A DNA stretch of 64,000 nt. Origin: Sphingomonas sp. Leaf343. GTDB lineage: Bacteria; Pseudomonadota; Alphaproteobacteria; Sphingomonadales; Sphingomonadaceae. The notes under the pieces were generated by a model. It had not been told where the DNA came from. It saw nothing but the letters and a program-made list of their open reading frames with translations, and ran no database searches. The stretch's first letter is position 1; each line of letters opens with the position of its first letter. Below, one piece after another: positions 15,286 to 23,033 of the stretch. The translations under genes were made by a program, and so were the position numbers. Location of the stretch: assembly GCF_001423765.1 (NCBI RefSeq), contig NZ_LMPG01000011.1, forward strand, positions 62,001 through 126,000, in the 5' to 3' direction.

Positions 15286-15923
15286 CTGCGCCGACAATCA
15301 CGCCCGGATATCCGCTCCGGTGGCCGGAGGGGCGGCCACGAATAAAGCAGCGCGCGCAGGCTCTGTTCCGGCATGAAGGCCGGAGCATGACCTTCACCGC
15401 CGCACGGACGCGGCTGGCGCGCCAGGTCGCGGCGATGACGCGAACGGGGCAGCACTATCGCGTGGTCTCGATGATCCTGTCGACGAACATCCGCTTCACC
15501 GCGAGCGGCGCCCGGGATCAGAACGTCAGCCGCCGCGAGCCCGACGATCCCGGCGTTGCCTTCTACTTCGACCTGGACGGCAAGCCACACGTGCTGGCCT
15601 GCGACCGGTGGGACAGCGTCGCCGACAATATCGCCGCGATCGCCGCGCACATCGAGGCGCTGCGCGGTCAGGAGCGCTGGGGCGTCGCGGATCTGCGCCA
15701 GGCGTTCGCCGGCCACGTTGCGCTGGCGGCGCCGGCGGCCGCGCACGGCTGGCGTTCGACGCTCGGCTTCAGCGCCACAGCGCGAGTCACCGCGGCCGAT
15801 GTCGACGCCCGGTACCGCGACCTCGCGGCAGCCCGCCATCCTGACCGGGGCGGCTCCGTCGAGGCGATGACCACCCTCAACATCGCCCGCGACGCGGCGA
15901 AGAAGGAATTGAGCCGTGGCTGA
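15282..15923 (+). CDS. J-domain protein of prophage type
   Basis: 213 residues from ATG 15,282 (ATGA overlap). The last 55 residues are a J domain with the DnaK-contact motif HPD (AARHPDRGGS) followed by MTTLNIARDAAKKEL. The first 150 residues are unlike bacterial DnaJ and contain an AFYFDLDGKPHVLACDRWD region. J domains stimulate Hsp70 (DnaK) ATPase. In phages they may recruit host DnaK for replication-complex remodelling, as lambda does, but the target here is unknown. The frame overlaps the GTG start of the DUF5131 gene. Confidence 0.75.
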   Translation: MTAPTITPGYPLRWPEGRPRIKQRAQALFRHEGRSMTFTAARTRLARQVAAMTRTGQHYRVVSMILSTNIRFTASGARDQNVSRREPDDPGVAFYFDLDGKPHVLACDRWDSVADNIAAIAAHIEALRGQERWGVADLRQAFAGHVALAAPAAAHGWRSTLGFSATARVTAADVDARYRDLAAARHPDRGGSVEAMTTLNIARDAAKKELSRG

Positions 15924-16839
15924 GAACAGCGCGATCGAGTGGACCGACCACACCTTCAACCCTTGGGAAGGCTGCCAGAAGGTCGGCCCGGGCTGCGACA
16001 ATTGCTACGCCGAGACGCGCAACGCGCGCTTCGGTGGCGGTACCGCGCCAAATTGGGGCCCCGGCGCTCCTCGGCGGCTCACCAGCAAGTCGAACTGGCA
16101 GAAGCCTCTGCAGTGGCAGGCGGCAGCGGAGGCGTTCGCGGCCGAGCACGGGCGGCGCCAGCGGGTGTTCTGCGCCAGCCTGGCCGACGTGTTCGACAAC
16201 GCCGTTCCCGAGATATGGCGCAGCACCCTGTTCGGCCTGATCGATCGGACGCCACACCTCGACTGGCTGCTGCTCACCAAGCGCATCGGCAACGTAGCCG
16301 GCATGACCGACGTCGAGTGGGGCACCGAGGATTGGCCGACGAACGTCTGGCTGGGTGCGACTATCGTCAACCAGGAGGAAGCCGATCGAGACCTCCCCAA
16401 GCTGCTTGCAATCGAAGGGCCAAAGGTCCGCTTCCTGTCGATGGAGCCACTGTTGGGGCCGGTCTCGTTTGATCCCTGCGAGCTGGCGTCGATCGACTGG
16501 ATTATCGTTGGCGGTGAGAGCGGGCCCGGCGCCCGGCCGATGCATCCAGACTGGGCACGAGACCTTCGCGATCAGTGCTCAATTGCGTTCGTGCCTATGC
16601 TCTTCAAGCAGTGGGGCGAGTGGCTGCCGTGGCAGCCGGATCAGCTACCTTATTTCAAGTCCCAGCACGGCGAACTGATCGATCGGCATGCCCTGCCCGA
16701 TTTCGACAGCGCTGATCTGAAGGGCTGGACCGATAGCTGTCTCTACGACGGCCACGACCTCTGCGTGCACCAGCGTGTCGGCAAAAAAGTTGCCGGCCGC
16801 GAGCTCGACGGAATCACCCATGACGGAGCACCGACATGA
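15916..16839 (+). CDS. DUF5131 (phage Gp37/Gp68) family protein
   Basis: 307 residues from GTG 15,916. The N-terminal IEWTDHTFNPWEGCQKVGPG motif is diagnostic of this family. Three cysteines in C-x6-C-x2-C (GCQKVGPGCDNC) resemble an Fe-S-binding radical-SAM-like start. Further family landmarks are WLLLTKR (140s), WLGATI, SMEPLLGP and IVGGESGPGARP. The family is widespread in prophages and mobile elements; its reaction is unknown, though the fold resembles spore photoproduct lyase-type radical SAM enzymes. Length is slightly above normal, and nothing appears missing. Confidence 0.85.
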   Translation: MAENSAIEWTDHTFNPWEGCQKVGPGCDNCYAETRNARFGGGTAPNWGPGAPRRLTSKSNWQKPLQWQAAAEAFAAEHGRRQRVFCASLADVFDNAVPEIWRSTLFGLIDRTPHLDWLLLTKRIGNVAGMTDVEWGTEDWPTNVWLGATIVNQEEADRDLPKLLAIEGPKVRFLSMEPLLGPVSFDPCELASIDWIIVGGESGPGARPMHPDWARDLRDQCSIAFVPMLFKQWGEWLPWQPDQLPYFKSQHGELIDRHALPDFDSADLKGWTDSCLYDGHDLCVHQRVGKKVAGRELDGITHDGAPT

Positions 16840-17195
16840 ACGCCCCCTCGATCGTCCACTTGGACAAGCGGGTCAGCCGCGCAGCCGAGATCGGCCGCGG
16901 CGTCGACCTCACTGCGGCTGACCTCGATCTTCTCGTCAGCCTTGGCCTGATCGACCTCCTACACGAGGCGAAGGTCGAACATCTCAAGGAACAGACACGA
17001 TGCAGAGTCGCCCGGCGCCAGTCTATCGACGGGGGAAATACTGGCTCGACAAGCTCCGGCGAGAGGACGGGTCCCCCCGTTCGTCTCGTTGGTACGTCTT
17101 CTGGTACGACCCCGACGCGCGACGCGAGGCAAGCGTATCAACGGGCGAGGAGGACGTCGACCAAGCCATCCTCGCGCTCGACCGGCGGTACCTGA
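16836..17195 (+). CDS. Small hypothetical protein overlapping the integrase start
   Basis: 119 residues from ATG 16,836 (ATGA overlap). The first 60 residues look real: APSIVHLDKRVSRAAEIGRG, VDLTAADLDLLVSLGLIDLL, and EAKVEHLKEQT. From about residue 60 it is read antiphase to the integrase N-terminus and becomes Ser/Thr/Gly-rich filler. The native stop may once have been near 17,000 and have been lost. Excisionase-like genes often sit here, but there is no excisionase motif to confirm that. Confidence 0.45.
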   Translation: MNAPSIVHLDKRVSRAAEIGRGVDLTAADLDLLVSLGLIDLLHEAKVEHLKEQTRCRVARRQSIDGGNTGSTSSGERTGPPVRLVGTSSGTTPTRDARQAYQRARRTSTKPSSRSTGGT

Positions 17196-18337
17196 GCGAT
17201 GCCAGCGAGGCGCCCGCCTATTGCTATGCGTGCGGACAGCCGCTCGCCTCCGCGGAGGCTTACCTGTTGACCGACGCAATCGCTGACTACCGTCTGGAGC
17301 ATGGCGACCTGAAGAGCTCGTCGGACAGCATCCAGGCGCGTCTGAAACACGTCACCGACTTCCTCGACGCTGAGGAGGATCGCGGCGGTTCGTTCGGGAT
17401 CGAGACGAGCTGCGCCGTCGCATCCGGCATGCCCTTCATCACCGCATTTCGCACCTGGTCGAAAGACCAGCCGGTGACGTGGAAAAACAAGGCCGGCGAG
17501 ATCACGGCATCGCGGCCGCGCGCCTCCGCAACGACCGAGGAGTCGGTGCTGCAGGTTGCCGCCGCCTTGAACCACGCCGCCGACGCGGATCCGCCGCGAT
17601 CGGAGCGTCGGCCGATCTACAAGCCCCTCCCCCGCAAGCAGGTGTCGCGCCCGCGGCGGACGCGCGTCGAGGTCGACGTGCTGGCCGATATGCTTGCGTA
17701 CGCGGCCGAGCCGGACAAGAAGCGTGCCTCGCTGCACGCCTTCATCGTCGGGTCGCTCTGCACCCTCGCCCGCCCCGACAGCGTGGTGGACATCTGCATC
17801 GCTCCGGAGCGCGAGCAGTGGTACCCGGGTTCGCCGACGCTGGACCTCAATCCCTTCGGCCGCGCCCAGACGAACAAGTATCGTCCGCTGATCCCTGTCG
17901 TACCGGTGCTGTCGGAGTGGCTGACGGCCGAGTTCGCTGCCTACCAGCGCCTCGACAAGAACGCGCGCAAGGGCGCGGGCTACCTCGTCAACTATTACGG
18001 CCGGTCCGTGCTCGACGTTGATCGCTCCTGGTCGACGATGCTGACGGGGCTGAAGCTCCCCTCCGGCCGCGAGTGGAAGGCGTACCTGTTACGTCACAGC
18101 CTTGCGACGCTGCTGCGCAACCGCGGCGTGGCGAAGTGGGACCTCGAAGGCTTCATGGGCCACGACGTCACTGGTTCGACAGAGGTCTACGCGATCGGGC
18201 GATTCGCCACGGTCACGACCGCTCTCAATGACATTCTCGGGGAGATCGACGCTCGAGCGCCGGGCGCTTTGCGCCGAATTAGCGCCGAAGTCGGTGTCTC
18301 CGGTTCCTCTGCTGGGAGGCAAAAAATGACCGGATAA
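17000..18337 (+). CDS. Tyrosine-recombinase integrase
   Basis: 445 residues from ATG 17,000. The N-terminal 70 residues (VYRRGKYWLDKLRREDG, RWYVFWYDPD) resemble an arm-binding domain. The catalytic half starts near residue 215. Catalytic residues seen are an arginine in the TLARPD segment, R-H in LLRHSLATLL (about 365), the GH pair in FMGHDV (about 388) and the nucleophilic tyrosine in TEVYA (about 397). The gene ends 11 bases from the 3' end of tRNA-Val, so it most likely recombines at that tRNA. It is the last gene of the rightward operon, unlike integrases that stand alone. Confidence 0.9.
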   Translation: MQSRPAPVYRRGKYWLDKLRREDGSPRSSRWYVFWYDPDARREASVSTGEEDVDQAILALDRRYLSDASEAPAYCYACGQPLASAEAYLLTDAIADYRLEHGDLKSSSDSIQARLKHVTDFLDAEEDRGGSFGIETSCAVASGMPFITAFRTWSKDQPVTWKNKAGEITASRPRASATTEESVLQVAAALNHAADADPPRSERRPIYKPLPRKQVSRPRRTRVEVDVLADMLAYAAEPDKKRASLHAFIVGSLCTLARPDSVVDICIAPEREQWYPGSPTLDLNPFGRAQTNKYRPLIPVVPVLSEWLTAEFAAYQRLDKNARKGAGYLVNYYGRSVLDVDRSWSTMLTGLKLPSGREWKAYLLRHSLATLLRNRGVAKWDLEGFMGHDVTGSTEVYAIGRFATVTTALNDILGEIDARAPGALRRISAEVGVSGSSAGRQKMTG

Positions 18338-18348
18338 CACCGACTTCG

Positions 18349-18423
18349 GTGGTGGGCGTGGCAAGGATTGAACTTGCGACCCCTGCGATGTCAACACAGT
18401 GCTCTACCACTGAGCTACACGCC
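18349..18423 (-). tRNA. tRNA-Val (anticodon GAC), probable island attachment site
   Basis: A 75-base cloverleaf on the minus strand: acceptor GGGCGTG pairs with CACGCCC, the D arm has AGCTCAGTGGT, the anticodon loop is TTGACAT with anticodon GAC, the T loop is TTCAATC, and CCA is encoded (18,349-18,351). Its 3' end faces the integrase gene 11 bases away. The 3' half remains intact after integration, as usual, because the element carries a replacement copy. Confidence 0.93.
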
Positions 18424-18473
18424 CACAAAGGGGAAGCGCGCCTCTAGCGGCGGGTGCCGCGGAGCGCAAGCGC

Positions 18474-18848
18474 CTAATTCAGGCCCGCGAGGTTCGTCTC
18501 GAACAGCCGGTCCACCTCCGCGACCAGATCGCGCAAATGGAAGGGCTTGGACAGGACACGCGCGTTCGGCATGGCCTTGCCCGCCTTCAGCGTCACTGCC
18601 GCGAAGCCGGTGATGAACATGACGCGCAGATTGGGAGACAACTCGCCCGCGCGCTGGGCCAGTTCGATGCCGTCCATCTCGGGCATGACGATGTCGGTCA
18701 GCAACAGGTCGAACGACTCCGTTCGGATCAGCGGCAGCGCCGCCGTCCCGCGATCCACCGCGGTCACGGCATAGCCGGACTTCTGGAGCGCGCGCGTCAG
18801 ATATTCGCGCATCACCTGGTCGTCTTCGGCCAGCAGAATTCGGATCAT
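18474..18848 (-). CDS. cpdR: Single-domain response regulator CpdR
   Basis: 124 residues, a receiver domain only. The phospho-acceptor is the aspartate in LLLTDIVMPEMDG (D52), with the acidic pair in LLAEDD at the start and the lysine in LSKPFHL. The stretch MFITGFAAVTLKAG and the ending HLRDLVAEVDRL match CpdR of Caulobacter. Unphosphorylated CpdR delivers substrates to the ClpXP protease, controlling CtrA-related cell-cycle turnover. It is monocistronic, the first core gene beyond the tRNA, and divergent from the amidohydrolase. Start ATG 18,848 gives the family length. Confidence 0.88.
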   Translation of the reverse strand: MIRILLAEDDQVMREYLTRALQKSGYAVTAVDRGTAALPLIRTESFDLLLTDIVMPEMDGIELAQRAGELSPNLRVMFITGFAAVTLKAGKAMPNARVLSKPFHLRDLVAEVDRLFETNLAGLN

Positions 18849-18970
18849 CGCCTGGTATCCCTCGTCGTCGGACGAATGTAGCCACGAGACGGTTAAGATT
18901 TCCAGTCGAAAGCCCCATTCCAGCCACCGGTCCGCCACGGCCCTTTCGTTCCGTCCGCCGGAACGATAGC

Positions 18971-19819
18971 GTGAGCGCGATGGAACCGTCATTCGACCGG
19001 TATGGCAGCTCGCCGCCCGCCTCTCCGGTGGTCGTGTCGGTGCCGCACGCGGGTCGCGACTATCCGGCGGCGCTGATCGACGCGCTGAGGGTGCCTGTCG
19101 CCGCGCTGCGCAGTCTGGAGGATCGGCGCATCGATGCCGTCGCACTGGCGGCGGGCGGGGCCGAGACGATGCTGATCCAGCGCCGGGCACGCGCATGGAT
19201 CGACCTGAACCGGAGCGAGGACGAGCGCGATCCGCGCGTCGATGCCGGCGCGCCGCCACTGCCCGCCATTCCATCCGCGAAACTGCGCAGCGGTCTGGGT
19301 CTGGTGCCGAGACGCGCGGGCGGCGTCGGCGATATCTGGCGGCAACGCTTTTCGGCGGCGGCGATGGCAAAGCGCATCGCGGAGGATCACCGCCCCTATC
19401 ATACCGCGCTGGCGGAGGCGCTGCAGGCGGCGCGGTCGCGATTTGGTGCGGCGGTGCTGCTTGACCTGCATTCGATGCCGTCGCTGGGACGTCTTCAGCC
19501 GCGGATCGTGATCGGCGACCGGTTCGGCACGGCCGCGGATGCCCGTTTCACCGGGCGGGTCGAGGCGACCGTCGTTGCGGCCCGATTGCCCTGCGGCCTC
19601 AACGCGCCCTATCCCGGCGGCCATGTGACGCAGGCGCACGGCAATCCTGCGGCCGGCATCCACGCCATCCAGATCGAGATCGACCGCAGCCTGTATCTCG
19701 ATACGCGAATGGACGATGTCGGCCCCGGCCTGCCGCGGATCGCCGCCCTGATCCGTGCGGTGATCGACGATCTGTCCGACGAAGCCCTCGCGCGACCAAT
19801 ACCGGTCGCCGCCGAATAA
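18971..19819 (+). CDS. N-formylglutamate amidohydrolase family protein
   Basis: 282 residues from GTG 18,971 (GGAA upstream); ATG 18,980 is the alternative. Family motifs are VVSVPHAGRDYP, DLNRSEDERDPR, AVLLDLHSMP, IVIGDRFG, and a late GGHVTQAHGNP with EIDRSLYL. Enzymes of the family hydrolyse N-formylglutamate to formate and glutamate, the last step of one histidine-degradation route. Members outside hut clusters, like this one beside cpdR, may act on other N-acyl amino acids. The catalytic zinc ligands appear present. Confidence 0.8.
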   Translation: MSAMEPSFDRYGSSPPASPVVVSVPHAGRDYPAALIDALRVPVAALRSLEDRRIDAVALAAGGAETMLIQRRARAWIDLNRSEDERDPRVDAGAPPLPAIPSAKLRSGLGLVPRRAGGVGDIWRQRFSAAAMAKRIAEDHRPYHTALAEALQAARSRFGAAVLLDLHSMPSLGRLQPRIVIGDRFGTAADARFTGRVEATVVAARLPCGLNAPYPGGHVTQAHGNPAAGIHAIQIEIDRSLYLDTRMDDVGPGLPRIAALIRAVIDDLSDEALARPIPVAAE

Positions 19820-19857
19820 AAAACCACCCCGCAGCGCGAAGCGTGCGAGGTGGCCAA
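19818..19857 (-). terminator. Rho-independent terminator for the sapC transcript
   Basis: On the minus strand, CCACC followed by a GC-rich stem (CGCACGCTTCGCGCTGCG) and GGTGG is followed directly by TTTTTT. It lies 220 bases beyond the end of sapC. The 250-base gene-free gap (19,820-20,075) also holds a small hairpin, ACACGC-TAAAA-GCGTGT near 19,872, and otherwise nothing that I can identify. Confidence 0.65.
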
Positions 19858-20075
19858 GGTTCAGGGAGGAGACACGCTAAAAGCGTGTCGTACGGCCTCG
19901 CGAAAGGGGGGACACGAAACCGTACATGGCATAAATAGGCGAGCGGCCATTTGGTTCAAGCCCCGCCTGGAAAAATGCGTTTTTACAGGTCGTGTGCGTA
20001 ACGATCGCTACAAACATGCGCTGGCTATGCCTGATCCGGCGGCGACGATCGGGGGATCGCCGCCGCCCGACCAGC

Positions 20076-20849
20076 TCACGCCTGCGGCAGGATCTGCGGC
20101 TGAGGCGTCTTGCCCTGCTGCACCTGACGGCCGAACACTTCACGCATCAGCGCCAGCGAGAACAGATGCGCGTAGAGCAGCGGCAACATGCCCGACTGCT
20201 GCATCTTGCGAAGCTGGTCGCCGCGCAGGCCGTTCAGCTTCTCCTCGTTGATCATCTGGAAGCCGCGATAGACGAAGGGCTGGCCACCGGCATCGGGCTG
20301 GATGCTGACCTCGCCTTCCATCAACAGGCCGAGTTCGCGCAGCTCGCGCATGAAGTTCTGCGTGCGCTGTCCGGCCTGTTCGAACTGCTCGTTGAATGCC
20401 AGGATCTGCTTCGTGACCTCGGACGGCTGGCCATCGTCGAACAGCCGGTCGCCCTCGTCATACGCCCCCAGCACCGGGCTGGTCGGATCGAAGCAGAGCG
20501 ACAGCTCCTCCGAATCCGGGCGCAGCCGCGCGAGCATGTACGGATAACGGCGGACATAGGCGGGCACGTAGAAATTGTCGTCGACCAGCTTGCCGTCGTC
20601 GCCGATGAAGACGTTGACGCCCTCGTTCAGACCCATCAGCCCGAGCGGGATCGCATCGTCGCCGACGGAGAACACGATCGGCATGAATCGCTGCACCAGC
20701 GCGAATTCGTCGGTGGTGATCGGAACCGCGTGCTGCCCGATCAGGTGCGGCGCGCTGTCCTGCGGGCGAATGCGGTAATCGGCGTGGGTCTCGCTCGAAA
20801 GCGGCTCCAGCCCATTGTAGAAAAGCGGCAGTTGCGGCGCGCTGGCCAT
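20076..20849 (-). CDS. sapC: SapC family protein
   Basis: 257 residues from ATG 20,849 (MASAPQLPLFYNGLEPLS), with GGAGAG upstream; four more residues are possible from 20,861. The body matches SapC: NFYVPAYVRRYPYMLARL, CFDPTSPVLG, LFDDGQPSEVTKQILAFNEQFE, and the late region GFQMINEEKLNGL. SapC was named from Campylobacter S-layer work, but in sphingomonads its function is not established; it often accompanies TonB-dependent receptor and PassA/cupin 8 genes. Here it stands alone before a terminator. No signal peptide is visible. Confidence 0.85.
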   Translation of the reverse strand: MASAPQLPLFYNGLEPLSSETHADYRIRPQDSAPHLIGQHAVPITTDEFALVQRFMPIVFSVGDDAIPLGLMGLNEGVNVFIGDDGKLVDDNFYVPAYVRRYPYMLARLRPDSEELSLCFDPTSPVLGAYDEGDRLFDDGQPSEVTKQILAFNEQFEQAGQRTQNFMRELRELGLLMEGEVSIQPDAGGQPFVYRGFQMINEEKLNGLRGDQLRKMQQSGMLPLLYAHLFSLALMREVFGRQVQQGKTPQPQILPQA

Positions 20850-20914
20850 ATATCTCTCCATCGTCTTGTCGCAGGCCCGCCCCCCGATGGGCCGCCCGCC
20901 GATCGGCAGAGGCT

Positions 20915-22387
20915 CTATTGGCCGGGCGCTGGCGGCGCAAGGAGCTTGCCGGGGTTGAGAATCCCGAGCGGGTCCATCGCGGTCTTGATCGCGACGAGCG
21001 CCCGCATTCGGGCGGGCGAGGCGATCCGCGCCAGTTCGTCGCGCTTCATCTGGCCGATGCCGTGTTCAGCGGCGATGGTGCCGCCCGCCGCGTCGACCAG
21101 ATCGTGGACGAAGCCGGTGATGACCGGCGCATCCTCCGCATACCAGCGGTCGCGATCGACGCCGCCGGGCGCGCGGACGTGGAAATGGATGTTGCCATCC
21201 CCCAGATGCCCGAACCCCGACGCGTCGGTGCCGGGAAAGCGTGCCTCCGCCGCCTTGGCCGCGTCCTGCATGAAGGCGGGCATCGCCGCCACCGGTACGG
21301 CGATGTCGAACTGCACCGCCGGCCCGCGCGCCCGCTCCGCATCCGATAGCGAGTCGCGCAGCCGCCAGAACGCCTCCGCCTGCACCTCGCTGGCCGCGAT
21401 CGTCGCATCCTCGACCAACCCATCCGTCAACGCTGCGCCGAGCACGCGCTCCAGTGTCGCCGCCGGGGCCTCTGCGTCCGTCGTCGCGGCCGTCGCCTCG
21501 ATCAGCAGATGCCACCGATGCCGCCCCGCCAACGGTGCGCGCGATCCGGCGACGTGGTCCAGCGCCGCAATCAGCGTGGCGGCCGGCATGATCTCGAAGC
21601 TCTCGACGCTGTCACCATCCGCCTGGAACCGCCGCAACAGCGCCAGTGCGGCCGCCGGATCGGTCACGCCCGCCCATGCGACCGCCCGCGCCGCCACGGC
21701 CGGCACCAGCCGCAGCGTCGCGGCCGTGACGATCCCCAGCGTTCCCTCCGCCCCGATCAGCAATTGATCGAGATTGTAACCCCGATTGTCCTTCTTCAGC
21801 GCCGCCAGTCCGTCGTAGATCGAGCCGTCCGCCAGCACCGCCTCTACCCCGGCGACCAGACCGCGCATCGTGCCGAAGCGCAGCACCTGCGTTCCTCCGG
21901 CGTTGGTCGACACCAGCCCGCCGATCGTCGCATTGCCTCGCGCGCCCAGCGTCAGCGGAAAGCGTCGTCCCACCGCAAGCGCCGCATCGTTGAAGGTCTG
22001 GAGCACGACGCCCGCCTCCACCACCGCCAGCCCGGCGTCGGCGTCGATCATGCGGATCCGGTCCATCCGGCGCATCGACAGGATCAGCGCGCTGCCGTCG
22101 ACCGGCGGCGTCGCCCCACCGACCATCGAACTGTTGCCACCCTGCGCCACCAGCGGCACGCGGTGCCGCGTGGCCGCGGCGAGGATAGCGGCGACCTGCG
22201 CCGTCGTCGCCGGCGACAGGATCGCGGGCGCGGCCCCGCGCCACCGCTTGCGCCAGTCCTCCAGCCACGGCGCGATAGTCGCAGGATCGGTGACGATCCC
22301 CTTCGGCCCCAGCACGGGTGCCAACTCCGCCAACATCGCCGCCTGCGCGGCGGTCGCGCCATCCATTACGGTCCGTTCGCCTGTCAT
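20915..22387 (-). CDS. FAD-binding oxidoreductase, GlcD / D-2-hydroxyacid dehydrogenase family
   Basis: 490 residues. Residues 45-225 are the PP-loop FAD-binding domain (LVAQGGNSSMVGGATP, GARGNATIGGLVSTNAGG, DQLLIGAEGTLGIVTAATL). Residues 230-480 are the FAD-linked oxidase C-terminal domain with HLGDGNIHFHV and the closing AEHGIGQMKRDEL. The family oxidises D-lactate, glycolate or D-2-hydroxyglutarate and passes electrons to an acceptor. The substrate cannot be fixed from sequence alone. It begins 66 bases after sapC's ATG on the same strand upstream, so sapC may be co-transcribed. Confidence 0.85.
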   Translation of the reverse strand: MTGERTVMDGATAAQAAMLAELAPVLGPKGIVTDPATIAPWLEDWRKRWRGAAPAILSPATTAQVAAILAAATRHRVPLVAQGGNSSMVGGATPPVDGSALILSMRRMDRIRMIDADAGLAVVEAGVVLQTFNDAALAVGRRFPLTLGARGNATIGGLVSTNAGGTQVLRFGTMRGLVAGVEAVLADGSIYDGLAALKKDNRGYNLDQLLIGAEGTLGIVTAATLRLVPAVAARAVAWAGVTDPAAALALLRRFQADGDSVESFEIMPAATLIAALDHVAGSRAPLAGRHRWHLLIEATAATTDAEAPAATLERVLGAALTDGLVEDATIAASEVQAEAFWRLRDSLSDAERARGPAVQFDIAVPVAAMPAFMQDAAKAAEARFPGTDASGFGHLGDGNIHFHVRAPGGVDRDRWYAEDAPVITGFVHDLVDAAGGTIAAEHGIGQMKRDELARIASPARMRALVAIKTAMDPLGILNPGKLLAPPAPGQ

Positions 22388-22456
22388 CTCGGACGATCGG
22401 CTAGGCGCAATTCATGGGGTGTTCAACGATCGCGCTTACGATCGCGATCTGAAACG

Positions 22457-22912
22457 ATGATCGCCCAGGCCCTGCCCCTCCTTGCCGCGCTGACCGCGCC
22501 GATCCTGCTCGCCGCGGAAAAGCCGGGTCGGCCGGAGTCGCGGGTCGTATTCGCGCAATTGACCATTCGCGAGCGGATCACGATCCGGGTGCCGCGGATG
22601 AGCATGCCGGGCCGCGTGCCGCTGACCGCGCCGACGGTGTGGAAGGAAAGCAAGGGACCGAAATGTATCGCCGCCGCCAGTCTGGCTGGCGCGATGGTGT
22701 CCGCCCCCGCCACGATCGATCTGGTCGTGCAGGGCGGCCAGCGCATCCGGGCCAAGCTCAGCCGGCAATGCCGCTCGGTCGACTTCTATTCCAATTTCTA
22801 CATCCGGCCGGGGCCGGACGGTCAGGTCTGCGCCGACCGCGATACGATCCGGGTCCGATCGGGGGCGTCGTGCGAGATCGACTCGTTCAAAACGCTGAAA
22901 CCGGTGCGATAG
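22457..22912 (+). CDS. Small exported hypothetical protein
   Basis: 151 residues from ATG 22,457. Residues 1-19 are a signal peptide (MIAQALPLLAALTAPILLAA). The mature part is basic with three cysteine-containing strands: GPKCIAAASL, LSRQCRSVDFYSNFYIRPGPDGQVCADRD, and ASCEIDSFK. The pattern is common in sphingomonad periplasmic proteins without known function. It is divergent from the FAD oxidoreductase (70 bases) and precedes the helicase gene. Confidence 0.65.
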   Translation: MIAQALPLLAALTAPILLAAEKPGRPESRVVFAQLTIRERITIRVPRMSMPGRVPLTAPTVWKESKGPKCIAAASLAGAMVSAPATIDLVVQGGQRIRAKLSRQCRSVDFYSNFYIRPGPDGQVCADRDTIRVRSGASCEIDSFKTLKPVR

Positions 22913-23033
22913 GGTCACGCAACGGTTCCAAATCGGCACCACCGCCGCGGTTTTCTTGACTTTGGCCGTCGAATACGCAAGCGCAACGGGGCCAGCGTGC
23001 GGAACATCGCACGCCCATTTTCCGGACCGCTAC

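Larger units (their letters stand above)
1..18351. mobile_element. Integrated genomic island of prophage origin (left end outside window)
   Basis: The stretch is dense in phage genes: prohead protease/capsid fusion, portal fragment, DUF3164, CI/Cro pair, DUF5131, phage-type methyltransferases and a tyrosine integrase. The integrase stops 11 bases before the 3' end of a tRNA-Val gene, the classic layout for integration into a tRNA 3' end. Past the tRNA the genes become ordinary chromosomal ones. I did not notice a second copy of the tRNA 3' segment in 1-18,300, so the other attachment site is probably left of the window. The left part (165-5,462) is broken and rearranged, and the right part (9,214-18,337) looks intact. 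The middle (5,463-9,213) holds cargo genes. Whether it is one element or two nested ones cannot be decided here. Confidence 0.8.
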
